Shown: piece after piece, positions 45,319 through 58,400 of the stretch
Layout: every line of letters starts with the position of its first letter
Numbering within the stretch: position 1 is the stretch's first letter
Source of the DNA: Stomoxys calcitrans
Lineage: Eukaryota; Arthropoda; Insecta; Diptera; Muscidae
Direction: 5' to 3'
Length of the DNA: 64,000 nt
Assembly (NCBI RefSeq): GCF_963082655.1
Contig: NC_081553.1
Span: forward strand, 32,620,301 to 32,684,300
The notes under the pieces: model-generated
Told to the model about the DNA's origin: nothing
Databases searched by the model: none
Seen by the model: only the letters and a program-made list of their open reading frames with translations
Program-made: the position numbers and the translations under genes

Positions 45319-45970
45319 AATAATTGATTGAATTTAAATTGAGAACGATTTAATTTTCAATTCAATTTATAATCGAATTTTTTCCGACTTTTTTCTCCGT
45401 TAAAACAAAATTTGTTAACCGATTTGACTGAAATTTTGCACATAGTGTTTTGTAATGACTTCCAACATCCATGGTAAGTATTGTTCTAATTGGTCTATAA
45501 CCTGGCATAGCTCCCATGAAAACCAATCCCAATATTAGCCTTCTACGATCCCTTAAACCATAAATTTATGCCTGATTTTGCAGTAATTTGGTATGTATAA
45601 CTTTTTAGCAGAATACATGGTGCTGGGTCCCCAAGATTTGGCCCGGCCGAGCTTAACACATTTTTACTTGCCTTAGAGTAATCAACATCGTTGTCGAAGA
45701 TGAACTAAGCCGATCTCCCAATTTTATGTTTTAGAAGATTATCCTTGGTATGCAAACTTCGGTTTGGCAGAATTGAGTTAATATTTGCTCTTACTCTCAT
45801 CTCGGGGTCTGGTCAAGGGCCTCACACCTTCGTACAGTATTCTCCAATACTTTGCAATTGCAATTCTCATTGTTATATATATTTGTTTTATTGTATACTT
45901 GTACAGAATAACAGACTATGTCACATTTTGCAGTATAAAATCATTTTGCTGTAAGCTAGAGACTACATCA
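45319..45970 (-). repeat. Reversed family A/C end fragment, then low-copy DNA
   Basis: 45410-45670 holds reversed units and a reversed head (TTTGGCCCGGCCGAGCTTAA). 45671-45970 shows no family I recognise and leads into the 3' flank of copy B. Confidence 0.6.
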
Positions 45971-45977
45971 ATTTCGC

Positions 45978-45983
45978 TTTATT
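45978..45983 (-). terminator. Polyadenylation signal of beta-mannosidase copy B
   Basis: AATAAA on the - strand about 55 bases past the copy B stop codon at 46038, nearly the same spacing as in copy A. Confidence 0.65.
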
Positions 45984-46037
45984 TAAGGAACATTATTTCT
46001 TAAGAGTAAAATTTTTTCGGGGCTGTTTCCTTGAATT

Positions 46038-46451
46038 CTAATACTCCTGATCCAAGTCTATTGAAATAGTTGTAGGAATTGTACTCGCATCCACATCATC
46101 TTCAACAGTGGTGGATTCCTCAGCTGGTTGCGACACATTATTTATACTCGCAGTTGTGGAATAAGGACTGGACACTGAATTCACAAACAATTGATTGACG
46201 GTTAAGACTCGAACATGTTCCGGTTTCAGTTCCAAGCAGAAATCCCTTTTCAACTCCATTTCTACATGAATCACTTTAATGGGTTCGGTGAGCACGAAAC
46301 CATTTTCAGACAATTTATATTTTTCAATACTCGGATGATAGATTTCCAAATAAACAAACAGAGCAGGCATTTTTACAGTAATTGAGAAACTGTAGTACAT
46401 AAAGTGTGAAGTTGAGGTTTCTTCATCACAGTTATCGGGAGTGAAGCGTAT
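46038..46451 (-). CDS. Copy B last exon with extra C-terminal tail
   Basis: It aligns with copy A's last exon as far as RVLTVNQ. Copy A stops four residues later; copy B continues for about 47 residues rich in Ser, Thr, Asp and Glu (SSPYSTTASINN, STTVEDDVDAST) to DLDQEY and stop. The tail has no hydrophobic segment. Confidence 0.9.
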   Translation of the reverse strand: MRFTPDNCDEETSTSHFMYYSFSITVKMPALFVYLEIYHPSIEKYKLSENGFVLTEPIKVIHVEMELKRDFCLELKPEHVRVLTVNQLFVNSVSSPYSTTASINNVSQPAEESTTVEDDVDASTIPTTISIDLDQEY

Positions 46452-49400
46452 CTGAAAATAATCATCTATAATGTTTCTCTTTTAGATTTTAAGTGCAACA
46501 TTTCAACTTACTCTCAATTGGGGATCTGCCATGCCAGTGGCTTGATGGAAATTACTGGGGAATATATAGGTGTTTGATATGGTATGGTTATTCTTAGACA
46601 ATTCAAATTTCAAAAAACTATTGTATTTTGTATACAATCCATTGAACACATCGGGTAGATTAATGTACTTTCTAAAGAATCCATTGGAGGGCTGCAGTAA
46701 AAAAAATATATTATTTGGAGTTAAGATAACAATTCAATGCACTTACCACTGTAACTTCAAAAGTCTCAGTACGCCTTGGATATAATTCAGACCATTGATA
46801 GGTGTACATGGTTATGTTATAGGCTTCAGGCTCTTCTATGTCGTCCACTAATTCTTCCTTGGTCACTGTGATATTAATGCGATCGTTATTATTGTCGATG
46901 AGAGCAATAATCGAAGTGGGGGCCATAAATTGTTTGGACCAATACCAAACTATCTGCAAAATATCAACATTAAAGTTTGAGAATAATAAGAAACAAGTAA
47001 AAGCGTGCTAAGTTCGGCCGGGCCGAATCTTATATACCCTCCACCATGGAGCGCAGTTGTCGAGTTCTTTTCCCGACATCTCTTCTTAGGCAAAAAGTGA
47101 TATAAGAAAAGATTTGCTCTGCTATTAGAGCGATATCAAGATATGGTCCGGTTTGGACCACAATTAAATTATATGTTGGAGGCCTGTGTAAAATGTCAGC
47201 CAATTCGAGTAAGAATTGCGCCCTTTGGGGGCTCAAGAAGTAAAATAGAGAGATCGATTTATATGGGAGCTGTATGGGGCTGTAAACAGATTTAGACCAT
47301 AATCAACACGTATGTTGATGGTCAAGAGAGGATCCATCGTACAAAATTTCAGGCAAATCGGATAATAATTGCGACTTCAAGAGGCTCAAGAAGTCAAGAT
47401 CCCAGATCGGTTTACATGGCAGCTATATCAGGTTATGAACCGATTTAAACCTTATTTGACACAGTGGTTGAAAGAAAAAATAAAAAATAAAAAACGTCAT
47501 GCAAAATTTCAGCCAAATCAGGTAGGAATTGCGTCCTCTAGAAGCTCATGAAGTCAAGTCCCCAAATCTGTTTATATGACAGCTATATCAGATTATGGAC
47601 CGATTTGAACCATATTTAGCACAGTTGTTGGATATCATAACAAAACACGTCGTGCCAAAATTCATTCAAATCGGATAAGAATTGGGCACTCTAGAGGCTC
47701 AAGAAGTCAAGACCCAAGATCGGTTTATATGGCAGCTATATCAGATTATGAACCGATTTGAACCATACTTGGCACAGTTGTTGGACATCATAACAAAACA
47801 CGTCGTGCCAAAATTCATTCAAATCGGATAAGAATTGCGCACTCTAGAGGCTCAAGAAGTCAAGACCCAAGATCGGTTTATATGGCAGCTATATCAGATT
47901 ATGAACCGATTTGAACCATACTTGGCACAGTTGTTGGATGTCATAACAAAACACGTCGTGCAAAATTTCATTCCAATCGGATAAGAATTGCGCACTCTAG
48001 AGGTTCAAGAAGTCAAGACCCAAGATCGGTTTATATGGCAGCTATATCAAAACATGGACCGATATGGCCCATTTACAATACCAACCGACCTACACTAATA
48101 AGAAGTATTTGTGCAAAATTTCAAGCGGCTAGCTTTACTCCTTCGGAAGTTAGCGTGCTTTCGACAGACAGAAGGACGGACGGACGGACGGACGGACGGA
48201 CGGACAGACGGACGGACATGGCTAGATCGACATAAAATTTCACGACGATCAAGAATATATATACTTTATGGGGTCTCAGACGAATATTTCGAGTAGTTAC
48301 AAACAGAATGACGAAATTAGTATACCCCCCATCTTATGGTGGAGGGTATAAAAACGTCATGCAAAATTTCAGCCAAATCAGGTAGGAATTGCGTCCTCTA
48401 GAAGCTCATGAAGTCAAGTCCCCAAATCTGTTTATATGACAGCTATATCAGATTATGGACCGATTTGAACCATATTTAGCACAGTTGTTGGATATCATAA
48501 CAAAACACGTCGTGCCAAAATTCATTCAAATCGGATAAGAATTGGGCACTCTAGAGGCTCAAGAAGTCAAGACCCAAGATCGGTTTATATGGCAGCTATA
48601 TCAGATTATGAACCGATTTGAACCATACTTGGCACAGTTGTTGGACATCATAACAAAACACGTCGTGCCAAAATTCATTCAAATCGGATAAGAATTGCGC
48701 ACTCTAGAGGCTCAAGAAGTCAAGACCCAAGATCGGTTTATATGGCAGCTATATCAGATTATGAACCGATTTCAACCATACTTGGCACAGTTGTTGGATG
48801 TCATAACAAAACACGTCGTGCAAAATTTCGTGCCAATCGGATAAGAATTGCGCACTCTAGAGGTTCAAGAAGTCAAGACCCAAGATCGGTTTATATGGCA
48901 GCTATATCAAAACATGGACCGATATGGCCCATTTACAATACCAACCGACCTACACTAATAAGAAGTATTTGTGCAAAATTTCAAGCGGCTAGCTTTACTC
49001 CTTCGGAAGTTAGCGTGCTTTCGACAGACAGACGGACGGACGGACGGACGGACGGACGGACGGACGGACGGACGGACGGACAGACGGACGGACATGGCTA
49101 GATCGACATAAAATTTCACGACGATCAAGAATACATATACTTTATGGGGTCTCAGACGAATATTTCGAGTAGTTACAAACAGAATGACGAAATTAGTATA
49201 CCCCCCATCTTATGGTGGAGGGTATAAAAATTAATAATTTTTTTTTAACTTTCCTAACCTTATAATTCCCAAAGTAATCTACACTTGACCATGTGGGTGC
49301 TATCCAAACATCATTCAATTGCCAATACATGGCACCCATTGTCCTCTTATGGACACGTTCCGATCGAAATACATCGGTGGCTGTCTTCACAGCCATGGCC

Positions 49401-52400
49401 TGCGATACTTGACTAAGGAAAACCAATTTGTCTACATTCTCATCCCAGTCCATGGCCGGCAAGCGAAAATGTCTCGTTATCAATTTCATCATGGGCAGAG
49501 ATCCCTTGGGATCATGTTGACGATGTGTGATTATCGAGTTTAATTCATCATCTTCATACAGAGTGCGATTCCATGAAGCTAGAACGGGAAGACTTTGAAT
49601 GCCAAATTCTGTAATGAAGCGCGCTCGAGGATATATGTCAGGATCCCAGGCATCTTTTTCGTCTTGCCAAAAATGAACTGAAAATAATGCAAATGATATT
49701 AAAAAAATTAAAAAGGGATACAAAATTTCCAATTATATGTACTCGTATATACTATGCATTAAAAAGTAGTAACGTTGTCAAAAAACGGCAGTATAAATAT
49801 TTAAAATAAGTAAACAAGTTGAAGATAAAAAATTTGAGATTACAGATTAAGTTCGTTCGGGCTTTGGATACCCACCACTGTGGATAATTATATTAACCAC
49901 ATCCGATGAAAAATTCATTTATGAATCCATGGGCCATGGTAGATATTTTGAAATATGGTACGATCTGGACCAAACTCTGCACGGGGATCGAGGTTCCTAA
50001 GCACTCACAGTTCTAAATTTCATATATGGATTCAAAAAAATAAGCCGGGATATCAGTCTCTTTGACAATTATATCCTGACATTATCCCATTTGGAGGCCA
50101 CCTTAGCGCAGAGGTTACCATGTCCGTCCATGACGCTCAACGCCTGGGTTCAACGCCCGGGGTTCAAATCATGGCGAGAACATCGGAAAAAAATTTTCAG
50201 CGGTGGTTATCCCCTCCTGATGCTGGCGACATTTGTATGATACTTTGCCATGTAAAAATTTCTCCCCAAAGAGGTGTCGCACTGCATCACGCCATTCGGA
50301 CTCGGCTATGAAAGGTCTATAGGAGGTCTTTCATCATTAAGCCAAAACTTGTATCATTGTTATGTGAGAAGTTTACCCCTGTTCCTGAATGGGCAAATTA
50401 GCATTTTCATTGTCCAATCAGCACCATATTCGGGAAGGATGTATGGGCCTTATTGTGCACAATTACAGCAAAATTAATTACAGGTAATTAATGCATCAAC
50501 TGTTATGGACGCTATATCCTAATATGGTCCGATCTGAGCCATACTCTGTACGGGCGTCGAAAGGCTCAAAATAGTGAAAAACAAGTAAAAAGGCATTATG
50601 TTGGGCCGTGCTGAACTTTGGATACCTACCACCTCGGGTATATATGTAAAGCCCCTTTCGTCACAATCCGATGAAAATTGGATAACCTATGCACCCAAAT
50701 TCGGCACGGACATTGAGTGGTCTTATAAATATAAGTCACTGTTGAATTTTGTATTTCATAGCTACGAAAGACGTAGCTATGCCAAATTTTAGCTCAATAT
50801 CGCAATTTTTGATGCCTTAGAGTGATTACAACAGACGGACGGACATCGTTATCAAATTATCAAGTAAAAAGACATTAAGTTAGTCCGGGCCGAACTTTGT
50901 ACCAAATTTATGGGTTACAAATTTACCTTTTATGTGCCTAAGGACAGCTATATCCAAAAGGAACGATCTTAACCATATTGAACACGAATATCGAAAAGCC
51001 TGACTGACAAATTTCAGCCAAATTAAGTTATAAGCGGGCTTTTATTGTCCCAGGAAATTAAATCGGGAGATCGGTATATATGGCAGCTATATCCCAATCT
51101 GGATAGATCTAGGCCATATTGAACAGGATGCCAAGAGGCCTTACATGACTTACAGTCCCAAATTTTAGCGAAACCGAACAAATGGTCGGTCTATATGGCA
51201 GCTATATCTTAATCTGTACCGATCTGGGCCGTATTAAACAAGGATGTCAAGGGGCTTAACACGAAATCGGATAAAAATGTGACATCAATGGCAAAGGAGC
51301 TTACATTGAATCGCTGTACCAAATTTCAGCGAAATCGGTTAATACATGTGGCTTAAATGTGCCTAAGACCTTAAATCGGCAGATCGGTATATATGGGGGC
51401 TATATCAAGATATTGTCCGATATGGGCCATCTTCGACCTTTAAAGGAATCTGTGCATAGTTTCAGCTCAATATCTCTATTTTTAAAGACTGTAGAGAGAT
51501 TTCAACAGACAGACGGACTGGGCTCAAGTAGCAAAATTTAGGAGATCGGTTTATATGGGAGCTGTATCGAGCTATAGATCGATGTTGAAGGTCATGGAAG
51601 AAGGCGTTGTACAAAATTTCTGCCAAATCGGATGAGAACTGCTCCCTATAGAGGCTCAAGTAGTCAAGATTCCAGATCGGTTTATATGGCAGCTTTATCA
51701 GGTTATGTATTGTTGGAAGTCATAACAAAACGCGTCATGCTAAATGTCGGATGAGAATTGCGCCCTCCAGCGGCTCAAGAAGTCAAGATCCATGATCGGT
51801 TTATATAGCAGCTATACCAGGTTATAAACCGATTTGAATCGTACTCAGCACAGTTGTTGGAAGTGACACCAAAACACCACATTCAAAATTAAAGCCAAAT
51901 CGGATATAAATTGCACCCTCTAAAAGCTGAAGAAGTCAAAACCCCAGATCGGGTCTTGACAGCTATATCAAAACATTGACCGTTAGGCCCATTTACAATC
52001 CCAATCCACCTACACTAATTGGAAGTAATTGTGTAAAATTTCAAGGGGCTAGCTTTACTCATTCGAAAGTTTGCGTGCTTTCGACAGACAGACGGACGGG
52101 CGGACAGACGAACATGTCTAGATCGACTTAAAATTTCATTTCGATCAAGAATATATATACTTTACTAGCAGAACCGGGCCCGCTCCGCTGTGCCTTCTAT
52201 AACTCTCTAATATCTTTATAGGGTGGGGACACTTCGCTCTGAATGCGGATATCGAATTCGTGCCATTGTAGCCTATGACGCTGAACGCGTTCGAATCCTG
52301 GCGAGAACATCGGACAAAACGGTGTTTATCCCCTCTTAATGTCGGCGACATTAGCGAGGAACAATGCCATGCACGGTTCTTTGTGGTAATATTCTTCCTT

Positions 52401-55400
52401 AGGGTAATGTTCTCATTAGGGGAGGGATGGCACCTCAGACATTTCGACTCAAATATGGATATCAAATTCGTGGTGCACTTCCAAATCCGTTTAATTTGAG
52501 CCCCATATTGCCATGGCCGGTAAATATGAACCGATTGGAGGGTGTTTGGGTTTGGGGAGACTACCGGCACTTTGCGCTGAAATTAAATATCAAATTCGTT
52601 CTTTATTCCCAACGGAAATGAAGTTCAGTTTAGGGGGTGCTTTAGTGCGTAACCCCAAAAAAAAACACGGGGCTCCAAAATTGGATATCAAATTCATTTT
52701 CTACCCTCAAATACCTTTCATTTGAGTCCCATATTGTCATAAAGGGTCAAATAACCCATTTGACGTATATTTAGGAGAAAAAGCGCCACCTAGACTTGAA
52801 CGCAAATGTAAATGTCATATTCGTAATCTACTCCTTAATACCTTTCATTTGAGTCAAATATAGCCATGATTGGCTAATATGCCCATTTGGGGGTATTTGA
52901 GGTTGGGCGACCTCCCATTACTTGGACCTAATGTTTTATGCCTAATACTTTTCATTTGAGTTCCTCATTGACATTAACTTCAAACATATCTCTTCGGCCG
53001 GGCCGAATCTTGGGAACCAACCATCATGGATTCTGCTGAAAATTTATACAAACTAAATATAGCTGAAGAGCATTATTTATTCTACATACAAAACTCTGTC
53101 AAACCAGCAAAAATTAAAGCATCTAGGAACCGCACAAGGATGATCAAAAGACAGCTTTTCATGGGAGCTATATCAAATTATGTACTAATTTAGATCGTAT
53201 TTGGCACAGTTATTGGAAGTCGTAACCGAACACCGCATGCAAAATTTCTGGCAAATCGGACAAAAATTGCGGCTTATAAGGACTCAAGAAGTCAAATCGA
53301 GAGATCAGTTTATATCGGAGCTATATCAGGTTAAAGACCGATTTGGATCGTACTAGGCAAAGTTTTTAAAAGTCATAACAGAATACTACATATAAATTCC
53401 AGCCAAATCGGACAAAAATTCCGGCTTCCAAGGGCTCACTAAGTAAATCGGAAGATCGTTTTATATGGGAGCTACATCCAAATCTGATCCGATATAGCCC
53501 ATTTGCAATCCCCAACGACCTACATCAATAGTAAGTATCTGTGCGAAATTTCAAGCGGCTGGCTTTACGCGACCGCTACCGTGATTTCGACAGACGGTGG
53601 GACGGACATGGCTAAATCGACTCCGAATGCCATGACGATCAAAAATATATATAATTTATGGGGTCTTAATTCCATATTTCGAGGTGTAACAAACAGAATG
53701 ACTACATTAGTATTTCACCATCCTATGGTGGTGTGTATAAAAATGAAACCTAAAATAATAAATCCGCTTTATATGGGATTCAGACCCTAAAACGGGAGAT
53801 AGGTCTGTAAAGCAACCATGTCCGATCTTTGCCGTAATCGGTACGGATCTAATACTCACTCAATGTTCAAAATTTAAGTGAGGTTCTGAATTGGCAGATA
53901 GGTTTTTATGACAGCTATATCTTAATTTGGTCATATGTGTACCATATTCGGTTGGGACATTGAGAGGCCAAGTACAACTCACATTTCCAAATTTCAGCGA
54001 GCTCGGGTAATAAAGGAGGCTTTTGAGAGCATAAGGCCCAGATTGGGTTGAAAAACTAGTTTGAAATTTCAGCATAATCGGATAATGAATGCTCCTTTTA
54101 TGAGCTCAATAACCTAAATCGAGAGATCGGTCTATGGCAGCTGTCTCGAAGTATGATCTGATATAGACCCATACTTGAAATGGATGTTGAAGGGTCTAAA
54201 TTGCAAATGTCAGCAAAATTTAGTAAAATGGGCCTTTTGTGTGACATCGATCTATATACCAACCATATATGCCATATTTAGAGAGAATATGATTCGATCA
54301 AAACCATATTCAGTACGGATGTAGACGAACCTGGTGATCCTCACTGTTAAAAATTTCAGCGAAATCGGGAAATAAACGTGATTTGAATACCTTTATATAA
54401 GGCAGCTACATCTAAAAATTATCCCATCTAGATCATACTTCAATTCAAAAGATATACAACCATTTTGTTATGCTTGCCTTAAAAATAGCAAATCCTTACC
54501 ATCACCATAATTGGGGTTTTGTGGTTCCGTTGATAAATCCTTTTTACTCTCCTCCACTCCCATAGAAGGGGTGGATATCATTGGACCCGCTCGCGGATTA
54601 AAATCTTTGCGAGATATAACATTCAGCTCATGCCGTATAATACCCATAAATAAATTGCGATATTCTTCCTCCAGCCTAGTGGAATCATCTCCAAGTTCGG
54701 TTTTATTTTTGGTCAAATACAATTCAATTTCATCATTGGTCACAATCATGGCCAAGCTGGGATGGAAGGCCAAACGTTTGGCATTTTGATAGACCTCCAG
54801 GCGAATGGATCTGAAAAACAGATGAAAATATACTGACAACAGTTAGCCTCATTTATTTGATCTCTCATACTCACTCTACAAAGTCTGTCAAAGTCATGGG
54901 ATATGTTGCTCCTGAAAAGGCCATTTCCTGCCACACCAATAGCCCATAGTAGTCAGTTAGATTGTAAAAGGTATCTGATTCGTATAGACCACCTCCCCAA
55001 ACGCGAATCATATTCAAATGGGATTCTTTGGCTGATTTGATGATGTGTTCCAATTTTGATTCTTTGTATGATTGCTCTGGCAGGATATGAGATGGAACAT
55101 AGCTGGCTCCTTTTATAAAGATGGGATGATCGTTGACTTTGAAATAAAAACTGCGACCAAAATCTAAGCAAAGATTTCAGAAAAATACGATATATAACCA
55201 AATTCATTGTTTTCCCTATTTATATCGCAATAATGATAAAAAAACGACGTTTTACCGTCTACATCTTCTTCCAGTTCTATGGTGCGAAATCCTATGTTTA
55301 TTGTCTTCTGAGATCGAGTTTTTGACTTGAGAGCTGGTCCATTTATATCTAACCAACATTGGGCCCTAAAGTACAGAGGATACAACTTTTGCTCACCATA

Positions 55401-58400
55401 ACCATTTGGCCACCACATTTGTACCTTCCCCTGCAAAGAAATAAGCAATAGTAAGTAGTGTAAAAAAAAAAAAACAGGAAAGAAAGCAGTCGTGAATTTT
55501 GTACTTACCTGTGGTATGTTTATTTGAAACTCAATTTGAGGGGAATTATATAAAATCAATCTTTTCTTCAACTCATAAGGAGCATCTAAGAGTTCTCTAA
55601 AAAAAACATATAGTAAAAGTAAACAATATGTGTGATTTAAATGAATGAAAATTTTTATACCCACCACCGAAGGATGGGGGTATATTCATTTTGTCATTCC
55701 GTTTGCAATACATCGAAATATCCATTTCCGACCCTATAAAGTATATATAATCTTGATCAGCGTAAAAATCTAAGACGATCTAGACATGTCCGTCCGTCTG
55801 TCTGTTGAAATCACGCTACAGTCTTTAAAAATAGAGTTATTGTGCTGAAATTTTGCACAGATTCTTTTTTTGTCCATAAGCAGGTTAAATTCGAAGATGG
55901 GCTACATCGGACTATATCTTGATATAGCCCCCATATAGACCGATCCGCCGATTTAGGGTCTTAGGCCCATAAAAGCCACATTTATTATCTGATTTTGATG
56001 AAATTTCGCACAGTGAGTTGTGTTAGGTCCTTTAAAATTCCTAGTCAATTTGGCCCAGATTGGTCCAGATTTGGATATAGCTGCCTTATAGACCGATCCT
56101 CCGATTTATGGTTTTATGCCCATAAAAGCCACATTTATTATCCGATTTTGCTGAAATTTGGGACAGTGAGTTGCGTTGAGCCCTTCGACGTCCTTCGTCA
56201 ATTTGGCCTAGATCGGTCCAAATTTGGATATGGCTGCCATATAGACCGATCCTCCGATTTATGTTCTTAGGACCATAAAAGCCACATTTATTATCCGATT
56301 TTGCTGAAATTTGGGACAGTGAGTTGCGTTGAGCCCTTCGACATTCTTCGTCAATTTGGCTCAGATCGGTTCAAATTTGGATATAGCTGCCATATAGACC
56401 TATCCTCCGATTTATGCTCTTAGGCCCATAAAAGCCACATTTATAATCCGATTTTGCTGAAATTTGGGACAATGAGTTGCCTTAGGCCCTTCGACATCTT
56501 TTTTCTATTTGGCCCTGATCGGTTCAGATTTGGATATAGCTGCCATATAAACCGACCTCTCGATTTAAGGTTTTGGGCCATAAAAAGCGCATTTATTGTC
56601 CGATGTCGCCGAAATTTGGGACAATGAGTTGTGTTGGGCCCTTCGATATTTGTCTTCAATTTGGCTCAGATCGGTCCAGATTTGGATATAGCTGTCATAT
56701 AGACCGATCTCTCGGTTGAACAATGACTTGTACTTATAAGCATTTGGTCTAAATCGGATGATATCTATGGAGCTGCTATGGGACAAAAGGTATGCATTTT
56801 TCACTGACGAAATGTGGTTCACATATATACCTGAATTGGTGGGTATCCAAAGTTCGGCCCGGCCGAACTTAACGCCTTCTTACTTGTTTTTCTTATACAA
56901 TTAAATCAAATGTTTGCCTATTAGGGCGAAGATCTTTGAATTTCATAATTTTTTATTTATTGTATTTCTCTTTCGAGACGAGCTCAATGATCGGAGATTT
57001 TTCTTTGCAAATGGAAAAGTAAAGCCAGTGATAGCAACACACACCAACCACAATAGGATGTGTTTGCAAAGAAAAATCTCCGATCATTGGACTCGTCCCG
57101 AAAGAGAAATACAATAAATAAAAAATTATGAAATTCAAAGATCTTCGCCCTAATAGGCAAACAATTTTTAAATGAAAAATTTCGGCATAGCCCGGCCGGG
57201 ATTTGAGCAACGGCGAGTGCCATTATCTAGCATTTAAATCCATCAATACAACTTCCCACAGATGCACAGTTTCATGTGTATACCATGTGAGTAGTGTAAT
57301 TTGTGTAGACAAAAAAATTTGCACAACACAAACACACATTCATTAGGAAAAGTACAGCTTATAGACTGGGTGGTCGAGCGTGGTTAATGTGGTATTTATA
57401 TCATAGAGGCGTTTTCGCAATAAATTCGGTATGAATCCAACATACCAACGTACAGCCCTTGAAGCCTTCACACCTAATGTGGCTAATGAGTTATTCTAAA
57501 CCAAAACACGAAACGCGTCCCATTGTGGTTGGTGTGTGTTGCGAACTCTGGCTTTTCTTTTCCATTTGCAAAGAAATATCTCCGAACGAAAGAAGAGTAA
57601 CAAACAAAAAATTGGGAAATTTAATAATCTTCGCCCTAACAGGTAAAAAACTAAAAATCTAATTTAGATTTTTAGAACTTTTCAATCAAAATGCTAAATA
57701 TTCAAACATAATTAATGACACAGTACCGCTAAACAGACTGGAATAAAGGTGGAACATCAATAGAGCAATATCCCAGAAATATTACCATGTTTTTTGCAAC
57801 ACTTCAAAATATTTATGATTCTTAAATTTTACTCAGTTTACTATCACAGAGTACTAATCCTTTGGTCGAACTCAGAATAGGTTTCCAAGATCCACGCTCT
57901 TCTGTCCATATTTTTCTGTTTTCATATTTCTCTCCTCTTCTGCGGTTATTCCTCTTCAAAGTGGGTTACATTTGGAAGATTTTTGAAGATTCGCCACCAT
58001 AAGATGGGGGTGTACTAATCTAGTCATTCCGTTTGTAACACCTTGAAATATTCATCTTAGACCCCATAAGGTAGATTTATATTCTAGACGTTCTGAGTCG
58101 AGACGATCCGTCCGGCGAAATCCCGATAGCGGTCGAACACGTAAGCTAGCCGCTTAAATTTTGCACAGATACTTAATATGAGTGTAGGTCGTTGGGGATT
58201 GCAAATGTGCCATATCGGTTCTGATTTTGATATACCTCAGATATAAACCGATCTCCCGATTTGACTTCTTGAAACCCTGGAAGCCGCAATTTTTGCCCGA
58301 TTTGGCTGCAAATTTTTATACCCACCACCGAAGGATGGGGGTATATTCATTTTGTCATTCCGTTTGCAACACATCGAAATATCCATTTCCGACCCTATAA

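Noticed and set aside
40980..50406. Possible tRNA genes with A and B boxes
   Set aside because: The tRNA-like part lacks a complete cloverleaf and is followed each time by the same unrelated body, so these are SINE copies.
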